A DNA stretch of 64,000 bases from Sphingopyxis sp. (GTDB lineage: Bacteria > Pseudomonadota > Alphaproteobacteria > Sphingomonadales > Sphingomonadaceae): the NCBI RefSeq assembly GCF_016793825.1, contig NZ_JAEULM010000014.1, positions 23,530 through 87,529 of the forward strand, in the 5' to 3' direction. Below are positions 55,397 through 63,930 of this stretch, piece after piece. A program made the translations under genes and the position numbers. Numbering within the stretch: position 1 is the stretch's first letter; each line of letters begins with the position of its first letter. The notes beneath the pieces are model-generated. The model saw nothing but the letters and a program-made list of their open reading frames with translations. It searched no databases and had not been told where the DNA came from.

Positions 55397-55792
55397 CTAT
55401 TTCTTCTTGGGCGTGACCGTCACGACGGTGCCGTCGTCGGCGGTGGCGGTAAAGCTGCCGTCGGCTTCGGGTTTCGAGACAGCCCAGCACATGCCCATCT
55501 CGTCGCCATCGGGGTCAAAGCAATCCTTGCCGTCGTGGGTCGCATATTGCCCCTTGACGGCTTTGCCCTTGGCGTCGGTATCGACATAGGTGCCGTCGGC
55601 ATTGATCGTCGTCGTTCCCACGGTGCCATCGGCCATTTTGACGTCGTAGGTGCCGGGTGCGGTGCCCGAGTCGGCGGTCGGTGCAGGCGCCGCCGCGGCG
55701 GCAGGTTCGGCGGGAACTTCCTTTTTCTCTTCAGTCTTTTGCGAGCAGGCGGCAAGCATCGAAAGCGCCGCGATCAACACTATCTTCTTCAT
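55397..55792 (-). CDS. Small lipoprotein of unknown function
   Basis: A 131-residue protein with signal sequence MKKIVLIAALSMLAACSQ, lipobox LAAC, a Glu/Ala/Pro-rich linker (PAEPAAAAAPAPTADS) and a beta-type C-terminal domain with three or four GTY/GTVV turns and two cysteines (DCFDPDG, GMCWAVS). No family is certain. Convergent with the SH3 gene (27 bp gap). Confidence 0.75.
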   Translation of the reverse strand: MKKIVLIAALSMLAACSQKTEEKKEVPAEPAAAAAPAPTADSGTAPGTYDVKMADGTVGTTTINADGTYVDTDAKGKAVKGQYATHDGKDCFDPDGDEMGMCWAVSKPEADGSFTATADDGTVVTVTPKKK

Positions 55793-55860
55793 GTGACCTC
55801 TCCCCATCAAAGAGGAGCGCAGGCTAGGCCGATTGGCGGCGGGCGGCAAACAAATGCGAA

Positions 55861-55890
55861 AAGGGCCGGAGGGCTTTGCCTCCGGCCCTT
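55861..55890. terminator. Terminator between lipoprotein and RcnB-like genes
   Basis: Perfect 12-bp stem AAGGGCCGGAGG/CCTCCGGCCCTT with a GCTTTG loop, 30 bp after the RcnB-like stop on the minus strand, followed by TTCGCATTTG. Confidence 0.85.
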
Positions 55891-55919
55891 CGCAAGAGAT
55901 TGTCGTCGCAACCCGCGGC

Positions 55920-56384
55920 TCAACGCCAGCGGAACTCGTTGCGATAGACCTTCACCACCTTGCCGGTCCGGACATTGACCAGCAGCAGGTCGTTATAGTG
56001 GCGAACATAGGTCAGTCCCGCGCCGGCGCGCGGCACGCCCCAGCGGCTGTCCCAGGTCGGACGATAGGCGGGCGCGTAATAGTTCGACCGCAGCGTCGAT
56101 CCGACGCGGAACTGCTGATATTTGAACGGCGCGCGATAATTCTGGTAGCGGGCGTCGCGACGCCAGTCGCGGACATCCTCGCGATATTCTTTCTTCGCAT
56201 CGCGCACGTCGTTGCGGGCTTCGCGGACGTCGCCGCGCGTTCCGTGCCGCTTGGCGTGATTGAGGTCGCGCTGTTCCTGCCGGATATCCTGCCGGTCGCG
56301 GCGGAGTTCGCCGGTCTGGGCCTGCGCCATCGCCGGGACCATCATCGCGGCGATCAGGCCGGCGGTGAGAATTTTGCTCTTCAT
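55920..56384 (-). CDS. RcnB-family periplasmic protein
   Basis: A 154-residue protein with signal peptide (KILTAGLIAAMMVPAMAQAQ), a central Arg/Asp-rich coiled region with repeated R-D-x-R patterns (RRDRQDIRQEQRDL), and a C-terminal RcnB-type domain ending YVRHYNDLLLVNVRTGKVVK. RcnB in E. coli helps nickel and cobalt homeostasis. I start at ATG 56384. A direct-repeat operator like that of the EF-hand gene lies 113 bp upstream. Confidence 0.85.
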   Translation of the reverse strand: MKSKILTAGLIAAMMVPAMAQAQTGELRRDRQDIRQEQRDLNHAKRHGTRGDVREARNDVRDAKKEYREDVRDWRRDARYQNYRAPFKYQQFRVGSTLRSNYYAPAYRPTWDSRWGVPRAGAGLTYVRHYNDLLLVNVRTGKVVKVYRNEFRWR

Positions 56385-56497
56385 TGTGCCATTCCTTTGC
56401 ATCGTCAGGGGGGAGGGGATCTGCCCGATGACACGCATGGAATAGGCCCGCCGATTTGAACCGAACCGGAATGCCGCGTTTATTTTCAGGTCATTAG

Positions 56498-56514
56498 TGT
56501 CGCAATTTGTCGCG
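56498..56514 (-). promoter_or_regulatory. Direct-repeat operator upstream of the RcnB-like gene
   Basis: On the minus strand CGCGACAAATTGCGACA, two GCGACA(A) half-sites with a 10-bp period, in the same orientation relative to its gene as the site at 34963-34980. Sixteen of 17 bases match that site. Confidence 0.6.
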
Positions 56515-56529
56515 CCCTAAACGACGAAA

Positions 56530-56553
56530 GGGCGCCGTCTCGCGACGACGCCC
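56530..56553 (-). terminator. Thiolase gene terminator
   Basis: Arms GGGCGCCGTC and GACGACGCCC (one mismatch) with a TCGC loop, 23 bp past the thiolase stop on the minus strand, followed by TTTCGTCG. Confidence 0.7.
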
Positions 56554-56575
56554 CGGAACTTTCGTCGAAAGCGGA

Positions 56576-57763
56576 TCAGACGAGTTCGACCGCCACGGCC
56601 GTCGCTTCGCCGCCGCCGATGCACAGGCTGGCAATGCCGCGCGTCTTGCCGTGGCGCTGGAGCGCGGCGATCAGCGTCGTGATGATGCGCGTCCCGCTGG
56701 CACCGATCGGATGGCCGAGCGCGGTTGCGCCGCCGTGGACGTTGATCTTGTCGTGCGGGATGCCAAGATCGTGCATCGCGAACATCGCGACGCAGGCAAA
56801 GGCTTCGTTGACCTCGAACAGGTCGACATCGCCGATCGACCAGCCGGCCTTGGCCAGCACCTTGTTGATCGCGCCGACGGGCGCGACGGTGAAGTCCTTG
56901 GGCTCCTGCGCATGGGCGGCGTGCGCAACGAGCTTTGCCACCGGCTTCGCACCCTTGGCGTCGGCGACCGACTGGCGCGTCAGCACGACCGCGGCGGCGC
57001 CGTCGGAGATCGACGAACTGGTCGCTGCGGTGATCGTGCCGTCCTTGGCAAAGGCGGGCTTCAGCGTCGGGATCTTGTCGGGCATTCCCTTGCCCGGCGC
57101 TTCGTCGGTGTCGACGACGACATCGCCCTTGCGGGTGGAGATGGTCACCGGCGCGATTTCGTTGGCGAAAGCGCCGTCGGCGATCGCCGCCTTGGCCCGA
57201 TTGAGCGACTCGATCGAATAATCGTCCTGCGCCTGACGGCTGAGCTGATAGGCGTCGGCGGTATCCTGCGCGAAGGTGCCCATCGCCCGGCCGGCCTCAT
57301 AAGCGTCTTCCAGCCCGTCGAGGAACATATGATCATAGGCGGTGTCGTGACCGATGCGCGCGCCGCCGCGATGCTTCTTGAGGAGGTAGGGGGCGTTGGT
57401 CATCGACTCCATGCCGCCCGCGACCACCAGGTCGATGCTGCCGGCGGCAAGCGCTTCGGCACCCATGATGACGGTCTGCATGCCCGAACCGCACACCTTG
57501 TTCACCGTCGTCGCCTGCACCGACTTGGGCAGACCCGCCTTGATCGCGGCCTGCCGCGCCGGCGCCTGGCCGAGGCCCGCCGGAAGCACGCAGCCCATAT
57601 AGATACGCTCGATATCGTCACCCGAAACACCCGCGCGCTCGACCGCCGCCCTGACCGCGGTCGCGCCGAGATCGGTCGCGCTTGCGTCCGAGAGAACGCC
57701 CTGCATGCCGCCCATCGGGGTGCGGGCATAGGAAAGGAAGACGACGGGATCGGTGGCGGTCAT
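56576..57763 (-). CDS. Acetyl-CoA C-acetyltransferase (thiolase)
   Basis: A 395-residue thiolase. The nucleophilic Cys lies in VNKVCGSGMQTV (residues about 86-97), the active-site region HGGATALGHPIGASG gives the His, and CIGGGEATAVAVEL near the C-terminus gives the acid/base Cys. It interconverts two acetyl-CoA and acetoacetyl-CoA, or degrades 3-ketoacyl-CoA. It stands alone; neighbours do not form a PHB operon. Confidence 0.93.
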   Translation of the reverse strand: MTATDPVVFLSYARTPMGGMQGVLSDASATDLGATAVRAAVERAGVSGDDIERIYMGCVLPAGLGQAPARQAAIKAGLPKSVQATTVNKVCGSGMQTVIMGAEALAAGSIDLVVAGGMESMTNAPYLLKKHRGGARIGHDTAYDHMFLDGLEDAYEAGRAMGTFAQDTADAYQLSRQAQDDYSIESLNRAKAAIADGAFANEIAPVTISTRKGDVVVDTDEAPGKGMPDKIPTLKPAFAKDGTITAATSSSISDGAAAVVLTRQSVADAKGAKPVAKLVAHAAHAQEPKDFTVAPVGAINKVLAKAGWSIGDVDLFEVNEAFACVAMFAMHDLGIPHDKINVHGGATALGHPIGASGTRIITTLIAALQRHGKTRGIASLCIGGGEATAVAVELV

Positions 57764-58028
57764 AACGAAAGACTCCGTAGGGGAAAGATACGTCGGCGGT
57801 CGGATTAGCGCCTTTGCTGCACTTGCGAAAGGGGGTGCGGGGGAGAAACCGCGTGGGCCATTGTTTAGGAAAAATTCGCCGATTTGTTAAGAATTGTTAA
57901 AAAAATCCACCATGTTTCGGCGAATCGCATTATAGTTCCCTTGCGGGGGGTGGGGCTCTCCGTCCGATTGACCGATATATCAACTACAGTGGGTCTGCGC
58001 CAAGTCTCTGATCAAGGGAGTTTTTGAC

Positions 58029-58700
58029 GTGCAAAAAAGATGGACCAAGAGCTGGATGAAGCGGCTTGCGCCGCTCGCGCTGGGATTAGGAATGCTGACG
58101 TCTGGGCAAGCACAGGCGGCAATCAATCTTTACCCTGACGCGGGAACCGAGAATCCGGCGTTATATACTTTCACCGCAGCGTCGGACGGGCCGCTGATTG
58201 CCTATTTTGCAGGAAATCACGGCTCGTATCGTAACTTGCTGGGCGTGCTCGTGAACGGAACGGATCGACAGATCTATGGACTGGACAGTCTCAGCTCGGC
58301 GGCAGGCGACAGCCTGAGTTTCGGCGACGTGGTTGCGGGCGACCTGCTGACCTTTTTTATTCTGGTCAACGTGAGCGATGACGACGAGGGCAATCCCGTC
58401 ACCGATCTTTCCTATTATTCGGACAAATCGCTCAATCTCGACGGCATGAATCACGTCTATTCCAACGCTTACGGAGGCGGCGATTTCGGTATTCCTGCCG
58501 GCACCTATGTCGCTTTCGAGGATCTCAGCCGCGACGGCGACTTCAACTACGCGGACCTGGATTTTGTGTTCACGAATGTTGCGGTCTCTTCCGGGGTTCC
58601 TGAACCCGCTACGTGGGCGCTGATGTTGCTTGGCTTCGGCCTGGTCGGCGGTACGATGCGCCGCCGGCCTCAGCCCTCGGGCGAGCCAACTTTCGCATAA
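58029..58700 (+). CDS. PEPxxWA-CTERM sorting-domain protein (second)
   Basis: A 223-residue exported protein with signal peptide (RLAPLALGLGMLTSGQAQAA), a beta-rich mature domain with DUF4114-like acid turns (SRDGDFNYADLDFVFT) and a C-terminal sorting signal: VPEPATWALMLLGFGLVGGT followed by MRRR and a short tail. The Trp-Ala form PEPATWA is canonical for the class. GTG start at 58029 with GGGAG upstream. A terminator follows. Confidence 0.9.
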   Translation: MQKRWTKSWMKRLAPLALGLGMLTSGQAQAAINLYPDAGTENPALYTFTAASDGPLIAYFAGNHGSYRNLLGVLVNGTDRQIYGLDSLSSAAGDSLSFGDVVAGDLLTFFILVNVSDDDEGNPVTDLSYYSDKSLNLDGMNHVYSNAYGGGDFGIPAGTYVAFEDLSRDGDFNYADLDFVFTNVAVSSGVPEPATWALMLLGFGLVGGTMRRRPQPSGEPTFA

Positions 58701-58705
58701 TATTT

Positions 58706-58730
58706 CGGGGGGCCTCGGCCCCCCGTTTTC
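58706..58730 (+). terminator. Terminator after the second PEP-CTERM gene
   Basis: Seven-bp stem CGGGGGG/CCCCCCG with a CCTCGG loop, then TTTTC. Confidence 0.82.
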
Positions 58731-58967
58731 GTGACGGTCGCTGCGATTGAAATGACAATCGCGATCGTGTCGGTTGACGAGTTCGGCTGACGTTTCCAGC
58801 CCGGCCATGGGACCAAACGCCGAGCGGCCGTATGTGCGCTTCGGTGCGCCGAGATATGGCCGCCGCGATATCGGGATCGTCTCGACAGGCGGTCAGCCGG
58901 TTTCATCTTGCAACCAGCCGCGCGGCGTGATCAAACAGCGCCCGCAAAAGAACAAGGGAGACGGGTC

Positions 58968-60422
58968 ATGGCCACCGCGATCAAGCAGGATATTGCCGGC
59001 GAAACCGCGCGCATGCACGAGGTGCTGGCGGCGCAGAAGGCGAGCTTTACGGCCGCCATGCCCGAAAGCCTTGCCGTGCGCACCGACCGCATCGACCGCG
59101 CGATCGCGCTGCTGGTCGACAATGCCGAGGATTTCGCCAAGGCCGTCAGCGAGGATTTCGGGCATCGCAGCCGCGAACAGACGCTGATGACCGACATCAT
59201 GCCGTCGGTCAGCGCGCTCAAGCACGCGAAGAAGCATATGGACGCCTGGTCGAAGGGCGAGAAGCGCAAGCCGACCTTTCCGCTGGGCCTGCTCGGCGCG
59301 AAGGCGGAGGTCGTCTATCAGCCGAAGGGCGTCGTCGGCGTCGTGAGCCCATGGAATTTCCCCGTCGGAATGGTCTTCGTGCCGATGGCGGGCATCCTTG
59401 CGGCGGGCAACCGGGCGATGATCAAGCCGTCCGAGTTCACCGAGAATGTCTCGGCGTTGATGGCGCGGCTGGTCCCCGACTATTTCGACGAAAGCGAGAT
59501 CGCGGTTTTCACTGGCGACGCCGACGTCGGCATCGCTTTTTCGAAGCTGGCGTTCGATCATCTGATCTTCACCGGCGCGACGAGCGTCGGGCGCCACATC
59601 ATGCGGGCGGCGGCGGACAATCTGGTGCCGGTGACGCTGGAACTTGGCGGCAAGTCGCCCACCTTCATCGGACGCAGCGCGAACAAGGATCTGGTTGGTC
59701 AGCGGGTCGCGCTCGGCAAGATGATGAATGCGGGGCAGATTTGCCTCGCACCCGACTATCTGCTTGTCGCCGAGGATCAGGAGGATGCTGTCATCGACAG
59801 TGTCACCAAGGGGGTGACGGCGCTCTATCCGACCCTCCTTGCGAACGACGATTACACGTCGGTCGTGAACGGCCGGAATTATGATCGACTGCAATCCTAT
59901 CTTGCCGACGCGCGCGAGAAGGGCGCGGACGTGATCGAGGTCAATCCGGGGAACGAGGATTTTGCGAGCGCGAACGGTCACAAGATGCCGCTGCACATCG
60001 TTCGCAACCCGACCGACGACATGAAGGTGATGCAGGAAGAAATCTTTGGCCCGATCCTGCCCGTCAAGACCTACAAGACCATCGACGACGCGATCGATTA
60101 TGTGAACGAGCACGACCGCCCGCTCGGCCTCTATTATTTCGGGCAGGACAAGAGCGAGGAAGACCGCGTGCTGACGCGGACGATCTCGGGCGGGGTCACG
60201 GTCAACGACGTCCTGTTCCACAATGCGATGGAAGACCTGCCGTTCGGCGGCGTCGGCCCGTCGGGAATGGGGAATTATCACGGAGCCGACGGGTTTCGTA
60301 CGTTCAGCCACGCGCGCGCCGTGTATCGCCAGCCAAAGCTCGACGTCGCGGGGCTTGCGGGCTTCAAGCCGCCCTATGGCAAGGCCACCGCCAAGACGTT
60401 GGCGAAAGAGCTCAAGAAATAA
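58968..60422 (+). CDS. Coniferyl-aldehyde-type dehydrogenase
   Basis: A 484-residue aldehyde dehydrogenase like coniferyl aldehyde dehydrogenases. The catalytic Cys is in MMNAGQICLAPDYL, general-base Glu in TLELGGKSPTF, and NAD-binding PWNFPVGMVFVPMAGILAAG. Start at ATG 58968, with AAGGGAG upstream. It may oxidise aromatic or medium-chain aldehydes; the exact substrate is inferred. Confidence 0.88.
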   Translation: MATAIKQDIAGETARMHEVLAAQKASFTAAMPESLAVRTDRIDRAIALLVDNAEDFAKAVSEDFGHRSREQTLMTDIMPSVSALKHAKKHMDAWSKGEKRKPTFPLGLLGAKAEVVYQPKGVVGVVSPWNFPVGMVFVPMAGILAAGNRAMIKPSEFTENVSALMARLVPDYFDESEIAVFTGDADVGIAFSKLAFDHLIFTGATSVGRHIMRAAADNLVPVTLELGGKSPTFIGRSANKDLVGQRVALGKMMNAGQICLAPDYLLVAEDQEDAVIDSVTKGVTALYPTLLANDDYTSVVNGRNYDRLQSYLADAREKGADVIEVNPGNEDFASANGHKMPLHIVRNPTDDMKVMQEEIFGPILPVKTYKTIDDAIDYVNEHDRPLGLYYFGQDKSEEDRVLTRTISGGVTVNDVLFHNAMEDLPFGGVGPSGMGNYHGADGFRTFSHARAVYRQPKLDVAGLAGFKPPYGKATAKTLAKELKK

Positions 60423-60512
60423 TCGCCGTTCCGCGCGGCAAGAACGCGATGTCGGGCAAGAAATAGCTTGGCAAGGGCGGGGGTGGCACATTAGGGCACG
60501 CTCCGTCCACGG

Positions 60513-60551
60513 GCCCCTGTGGTGAAATTGGTAGACGCGCTCGACTTAAAA
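60513..60551 (+). pseudogene. 5' half of a tRNA-Leu(TAA), cut at the anticodon loop
   Basis: GCCCCTGTGGTGAAATTGGT followed by AGACGCGCTCGACTTAAAA is a leucine tRNA from the first acceptor base through the anticodon loop (stem CTCGA, loop CTTAAAA, anticodon TAA). Then the sequence turns to unrelated AT-rich DNA where TCGAG should follow. The matching 3' half (ending CAGGGGC) is not in this window. This marks the left end (attL) of an integrated element. Confidence 0.8.
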
Positions 60552-60588
60552 GCATATTTATATCAAGCTCTTACGATATAAATGTAGC
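60552..60588. repeat. Inverted repeat at the integration junction
   Basis: Arms ATTTATATC (60556-60564) and GATATAAAT (60575-60583) with a 10-base loop AAGCTCTTAC, starting four bases past the tRNA breakpoint. It may be an arm-type integrase site. Confidence 0.55.
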
Positions 60589-60669
60589 AAAAACAGTCAG
60601 TTAGTGGCAAAATAGAAAGATGGACGCCTAGCGCACATCTAGCACAAAATTGCTACCAAAGGTGCCCCC

Positions 60670-61839
60670 ATGACTGACCATAACCAGACCGCACGCCACA
60701 AATTCCTCGACGGCAAAGTGCAGATGTTCATGCGGCCCGGCAGCCCGCATTGGCAGTGCTCATGCTCGATCGCTGGTAAGCAGATGCGGACGACCACCAA
60801 AGAGGAGAGCCTGGCTCGGGCCAAGGACGTAGCGAAAGACTGGTATCTCGGCCTCATGGGCAAATACCGTCACGGCGAGATCAAAGAGGGAGTGCCATTC
60901 ACGAAGGCCGCGAAGCACTTCCTGTCCGAATACACGGTGATCACCGAAGGGGAGCGCAACGAGAAATATGTGGAAGGTCACGGCATCCGGCTCCGTGTCC
61001 ACCTCCTGCCGTTCTTTGGCGAGAAGATGGTTCAGGAGATCACTCCCGGCATGGTGCAGGAGTATCGCGTCCACCGCATGACCTCCCGGCTCGACAAGGA
61101 GGGCAAGCCGAAACGGCCATCGCGCTCGACAATCCATTCAGAGATCATCACTCTTCGCCATGTCCTGAAAACAGCCCAGCGCCACGGCTGGCTGCCTTAT
61201 CTGCCGGACATATCGGCACCGTATAAGACCTCTGGAAAGATCAATCATCGGGCGTGGTTCTCGCCCGACGAATATAAGAAGCTTTACAAGGCGACCGGGG
61301 AGCGGGCGAAGAACCCCCTCAACCCTCGCTGGCGGAGCGCCTGCGAAGACCTGCACGATTATGTGCTGTTCATGGTCAATACGGGCCTGCGGCCTGACGA
61401 GGCAAAGCGCATCGAACTGCGCGATATCGAGATCGTGCAGGATGGTGCGGACAAAGAGCGAATCCTTCACATCTCAGTGCGTGGGAAGAGGGGCGTCGGC
61501 TACTGCAAATCCATGCCCGGCGCTGTCATGCCCTTCACGCGCATGAAGAAACGTCACAACCTTGAACCGAAAGACCTCCTGTTTCCTCGCATCCAGCGGG
61601 AACTCTTCAATACTATCCTGTCCGAACTCGACATGAAGAAAGACCGCGAGGGGAACCCTCGCACGGCATACAGCCTGCGCCATACCTATATCAGCTTCCG
61701 ACTTATGGAAGGTGCGGATATCTATCAGATTGCAAAGAATTGCCGCACCAGCGTCGAAATGATTGAGAAATTCTATGCTTCGCACATCAAGGATATTATT
61801 GACGCCGCCGAGGTTAATAAGAGGCGGCCAAAGGGGTAA
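60670..61839 (+). CDS. Tyrosine-type integrase of the genomic island
   Basis: A 389-residue tyrosine recombinase. The N-terminal arm/core-binding part extends to about residue 190; the catalytic part shows R241 in NTGLRPDEAKR, R337 and H338 in AYSLRHTY (the usual His of HxxR is Tyr334), and nucleophile Y369 in KFYASH. It sits just inside the tRNA breakpoint, pointing inwards, as expected for an island integrase. Its base composition is lower in GC than neighbours, suggesting transfer. Confidence 0.9.
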   Translation: MTDHNQTARHKFLDGKVQMFMRPGSPHWQCSCSIAGKQMRTTTKEESLARAKDVAKDWYLGLMGKYRHGEIKEGVPFTKAAKHFLSEYTVITEGERNEKYVEGHGIRLRVHLLPFFGEKMVQEITPGMVQEYRVHRMTSRLDKEGKPKRPSRSTIHSEIITLRHVLKTAQRHGWLPYLPDISAPYKTSGKINHRAWFSPDEYKKLYKATGERAKNPLNPRWRSACEDLHDYVLFMVNTGLRPDEAKRIELRDIEIVQDGADKERILHISVRGKRGVGYCKSMPGAVMPFTRMKKRHNLEPKDLLFPRIQRELFNTILSELDMKKDREGNPRTAYSLRHTYISFRLMEGADIYQIAKNCRTSVEMIEKFYASHIKDIIDAAEVNKRRPKG

Positions 61840-61842
61840 TTA

Positions 61843-61890
61843 TCTGATATTGACGGAATCATCATTCTGATATCAAATCAATGCTCTTAC
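61843..61890. repeat. Direct repeats downstream of the integrase
   Basis: TCTGATAT occurs at 61843-61850 and 61866-61873 (23 bp apart). ATCAATGCTCTTAC at 61877-61890 resembles ATCAAGCTCTTAC at 60562-60574, before the integrase gene. These are candidate integrase-binding arm sites. Confidence 0.4.
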
Positions 61891-61933
61891 CGGTTGACGC
61901 AGCCAACGCCACACAGCATATGCGCAACCGCTT

Positions 61934-62018
61934 GCCGGTGTGGTGAAATTGGTAGACGCGCTGGATTCAAAATCCTGTTCCGCAAGGAGTGTCGGTTCGA
62001 GTCCGACCACCGGCACCA
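61934..62018 (+). tRNA. tRNA-Leu (anticodon CAA)
   Basis: Intact 85-nt class II tRNA: acceptor GCCGGTG/CACCGGC, D-arm with GGTAGACGCGC, anticodon arm TGGAT-TCAAAAT-CC region giving CAA, variable arm, T-arm GTCGGTTCGAGTCCGAC, encoded CCA. It shares 24 identical bases with the fragment at 60513 but has different acceptor and anticodon stems, so it is a distinct gene. Confidence 0.95.
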
Positions 62019-62415
62019 TCTTTTTAAGCAGCACTGAACGGTGCGCGAGAGGGCAGATCAGCCGAACGGCGACTGCCCTTTTTGCGAAGGTCCAGCCTGA
62101 ACGGGCAGGGCCGCTGGCCGCAGGGCACCGAACGGGGACCGGCCATCGCATTGCTTCCCAGACCGCCGCTTGCGGTCGTTGCGAATCCACCTGACTTGGC
62201 TATTATGACTCCCTGTATAGGGGAGGCTTCAACAGGATCGGCTTTGGCTAAAGGTGCCAATAATACTTTCGGCACCTACAGAAAACGTGAATGAAGAGGC
62301 TGGGATAATCACAAAACAGAATTAACATCGATAGTTTTGAGCGTCGAGGATTGCCAAAGTTGAGAATGGGAGCAGTTGATCATCGTAGGATTTCATCTGA
62401 GGGGCGGCGCCGGTA
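62019..62415. other. 397-bp gene-free stretch before the methyltransferase
   Basis: Apart from the tRNA terminator (62050-62084) and a small inverted repeat (GGTGCC...GGCACC, about 62254-62275), I see no gene. The last 150 bases are AT-richer than the surroundings, consistent with transferred DNA. Confidence 0.5.
62050..62084 (+). terminator. tRNA-Leu(CAA) terminator
   Basis: Arms AGGGCAG (62050-62056) and CTGCCCT (62073-62079), an inner GCC/GGC pair, then TTTTTG. Confidence 0.7.
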
Positions 62416-63930
62416 ATGAGCCGACTGCGGAACCCTTATCCTGTGGTCGATTTGTTCGCCGGTCCTGGGGGGCTTGGCGAAGGATTTGCTTCCCTGACGG
62501 ATGGACGCGGCAAACGCCGTTTCGATAGCGTTGTCGCCATCGAACGCGACGAGTTTTCACATCAGACCCTTTTTCTGAGACACTTCATGAGGGGCTTTCC
62601 CGATGGGGAAGCGCCGGATGATTACTACGACTTTTTGAAGGGAGAGCTGACGGCAGATCAGCTCTTCAAAAAGCACCCCGCCGCCTTCGCCCATGCGAAG
62701 AAGAGTGCGCTGCGAATTTCGCTTGGCGACGACTCTCACGCAGCCGTCAAAAGGACCATTCGCGACCGGTTGGCGGGAGAGGAGCGCTGGGCATTGGTCG
62801 GCGGCCCGCCCTGCCAAGCTTATTCGCTCGTAGGACGATCACGCATGATGAATCGCCCAGAGTTTGAGCAGGACGAGCGGCATACCCTCTACCTGGAATA
62901 CCTGAAGATCATCATCGACCATCGCCCCCCGATATTCGTCATGGAGAACGTGAAAGGGCTGCTGTCCGCGACCATTGAGGGCAAATCAGCAATCACCAGG
63001 ATCGTCAGGGATTTGTCGAACCCCAAATCCGCAATCTCTCAGGGATCGAATGGACTTTCCTACAAGCTGTATTCCCTGTCCGAGCAGGAGATGCCGGACG
63101 AGGAGGTCGATCCCAAACTCTTCGTCGTCCGCGCCGAGGACTACGGCATCCCACAGGCGCGGCACCGGATGTTTATCGTCGGCATCCGAAGCGACCTGAA
63201 CATAAAGCCAGGCAGGCTGAAGTCGCTTCGGCCACCTACGGTGCGCCAGACAATCGGCAGCCTGCCAGCGGTTCGGAGCAGCCTGTCCAAAGGCACTGAC
63301 AGCCCAGAAACATGGCGCAAGGAAATAGCCCGCATTGCTTCGATGGATATCAGAAGCCAGTTAAATGGGGCGACCTATGCTCGCGCCGTCGCGCAGGGCG
63401 TATCTCTCAGCGCACTGGCAAAGCTCAACGCTCCCGAGCATACTTACTCAACCCGATACAGGGGAGCCAGTGGTTCCAGCCATCAGGTTCTGAAATCCCT
63501 CCATGACCCGCGCCTGAAAGTCCTGACTTCACATGAAGCGCGGGGCCATATGGCATCTGATCTGCGTCGCTATCTGTTCGCTGCCACATTTGCAGCGGAA
63601 TCCGGCATCAGCCCAAAGCTGGCCGACTTCCCGAAAAGCCTGCTGCCTGCGCATCAGAATGTTGAACTTGGCCGCACCGGGAAAATGTTCTCTGACAGGT
63701 TCCGTGTGCAGCTCCCGGAGCAGGTGGCAACGACCATCACCTCCCATATTTCCAAAGATGGGCACTACTTCATCCACTACGACCCGGCCCAATGCCGGAG
63801 CCTGACCGTGCGGGAAGCCGCGCGGTTGCAGACTTTCCCTGACAACTACTTTTTCGCAGGCCTGTCAAACGGCGTTCAAAAGGGACCCCCGATCGGCGTC
63901 GAAGAGGGACCCCCTTTTCGGATAATATGA
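62416..63930 (+). pseudogene. C5-cytosine DNA methyltransferase truncated by an IS21-like element
   Basis: A 504-codon frame of which about 482 codons are native. Motif I is DLFAGPGGLGEGF (12-24), motif IV GGPPCQAYS (129-137, catalytic C133), motif VI MENVKG (176-181), motif VIII QARHRMFIVGI and motif IX SLTVREAARLQTFPDNYFF. The expected motif X (GNAVPP-type) is missing: after FFAGL the frame enters IS DNA and ends GPPFRII. The protein modifies cytosines in a short target, as solitary Dcm or in a restriction or phage-defence locus. Loss of motif X, which helps bind SAM, makes activity doubtful. Any restriction partner would lie beyond the window. Confidence 0.88.

Noticed and set aside
60540-60600. 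A group I intron in tRNA-Leu(TAA)
   Set aside because: The break is at the 3' edge of the loop, not within the anticodon; a tyrosine integrase gene follows and no 3' exon is found nearby.
60513-61958. The 24-bp identity between the tRNA-Leu fragment and the intact tRNA-Leu(CAA) as attachment repeats
   Set aside because: The identical part is the leucine D-arm region common to isoacceptors, while acceptor and anticodon stems differ, so paralogy explains it.
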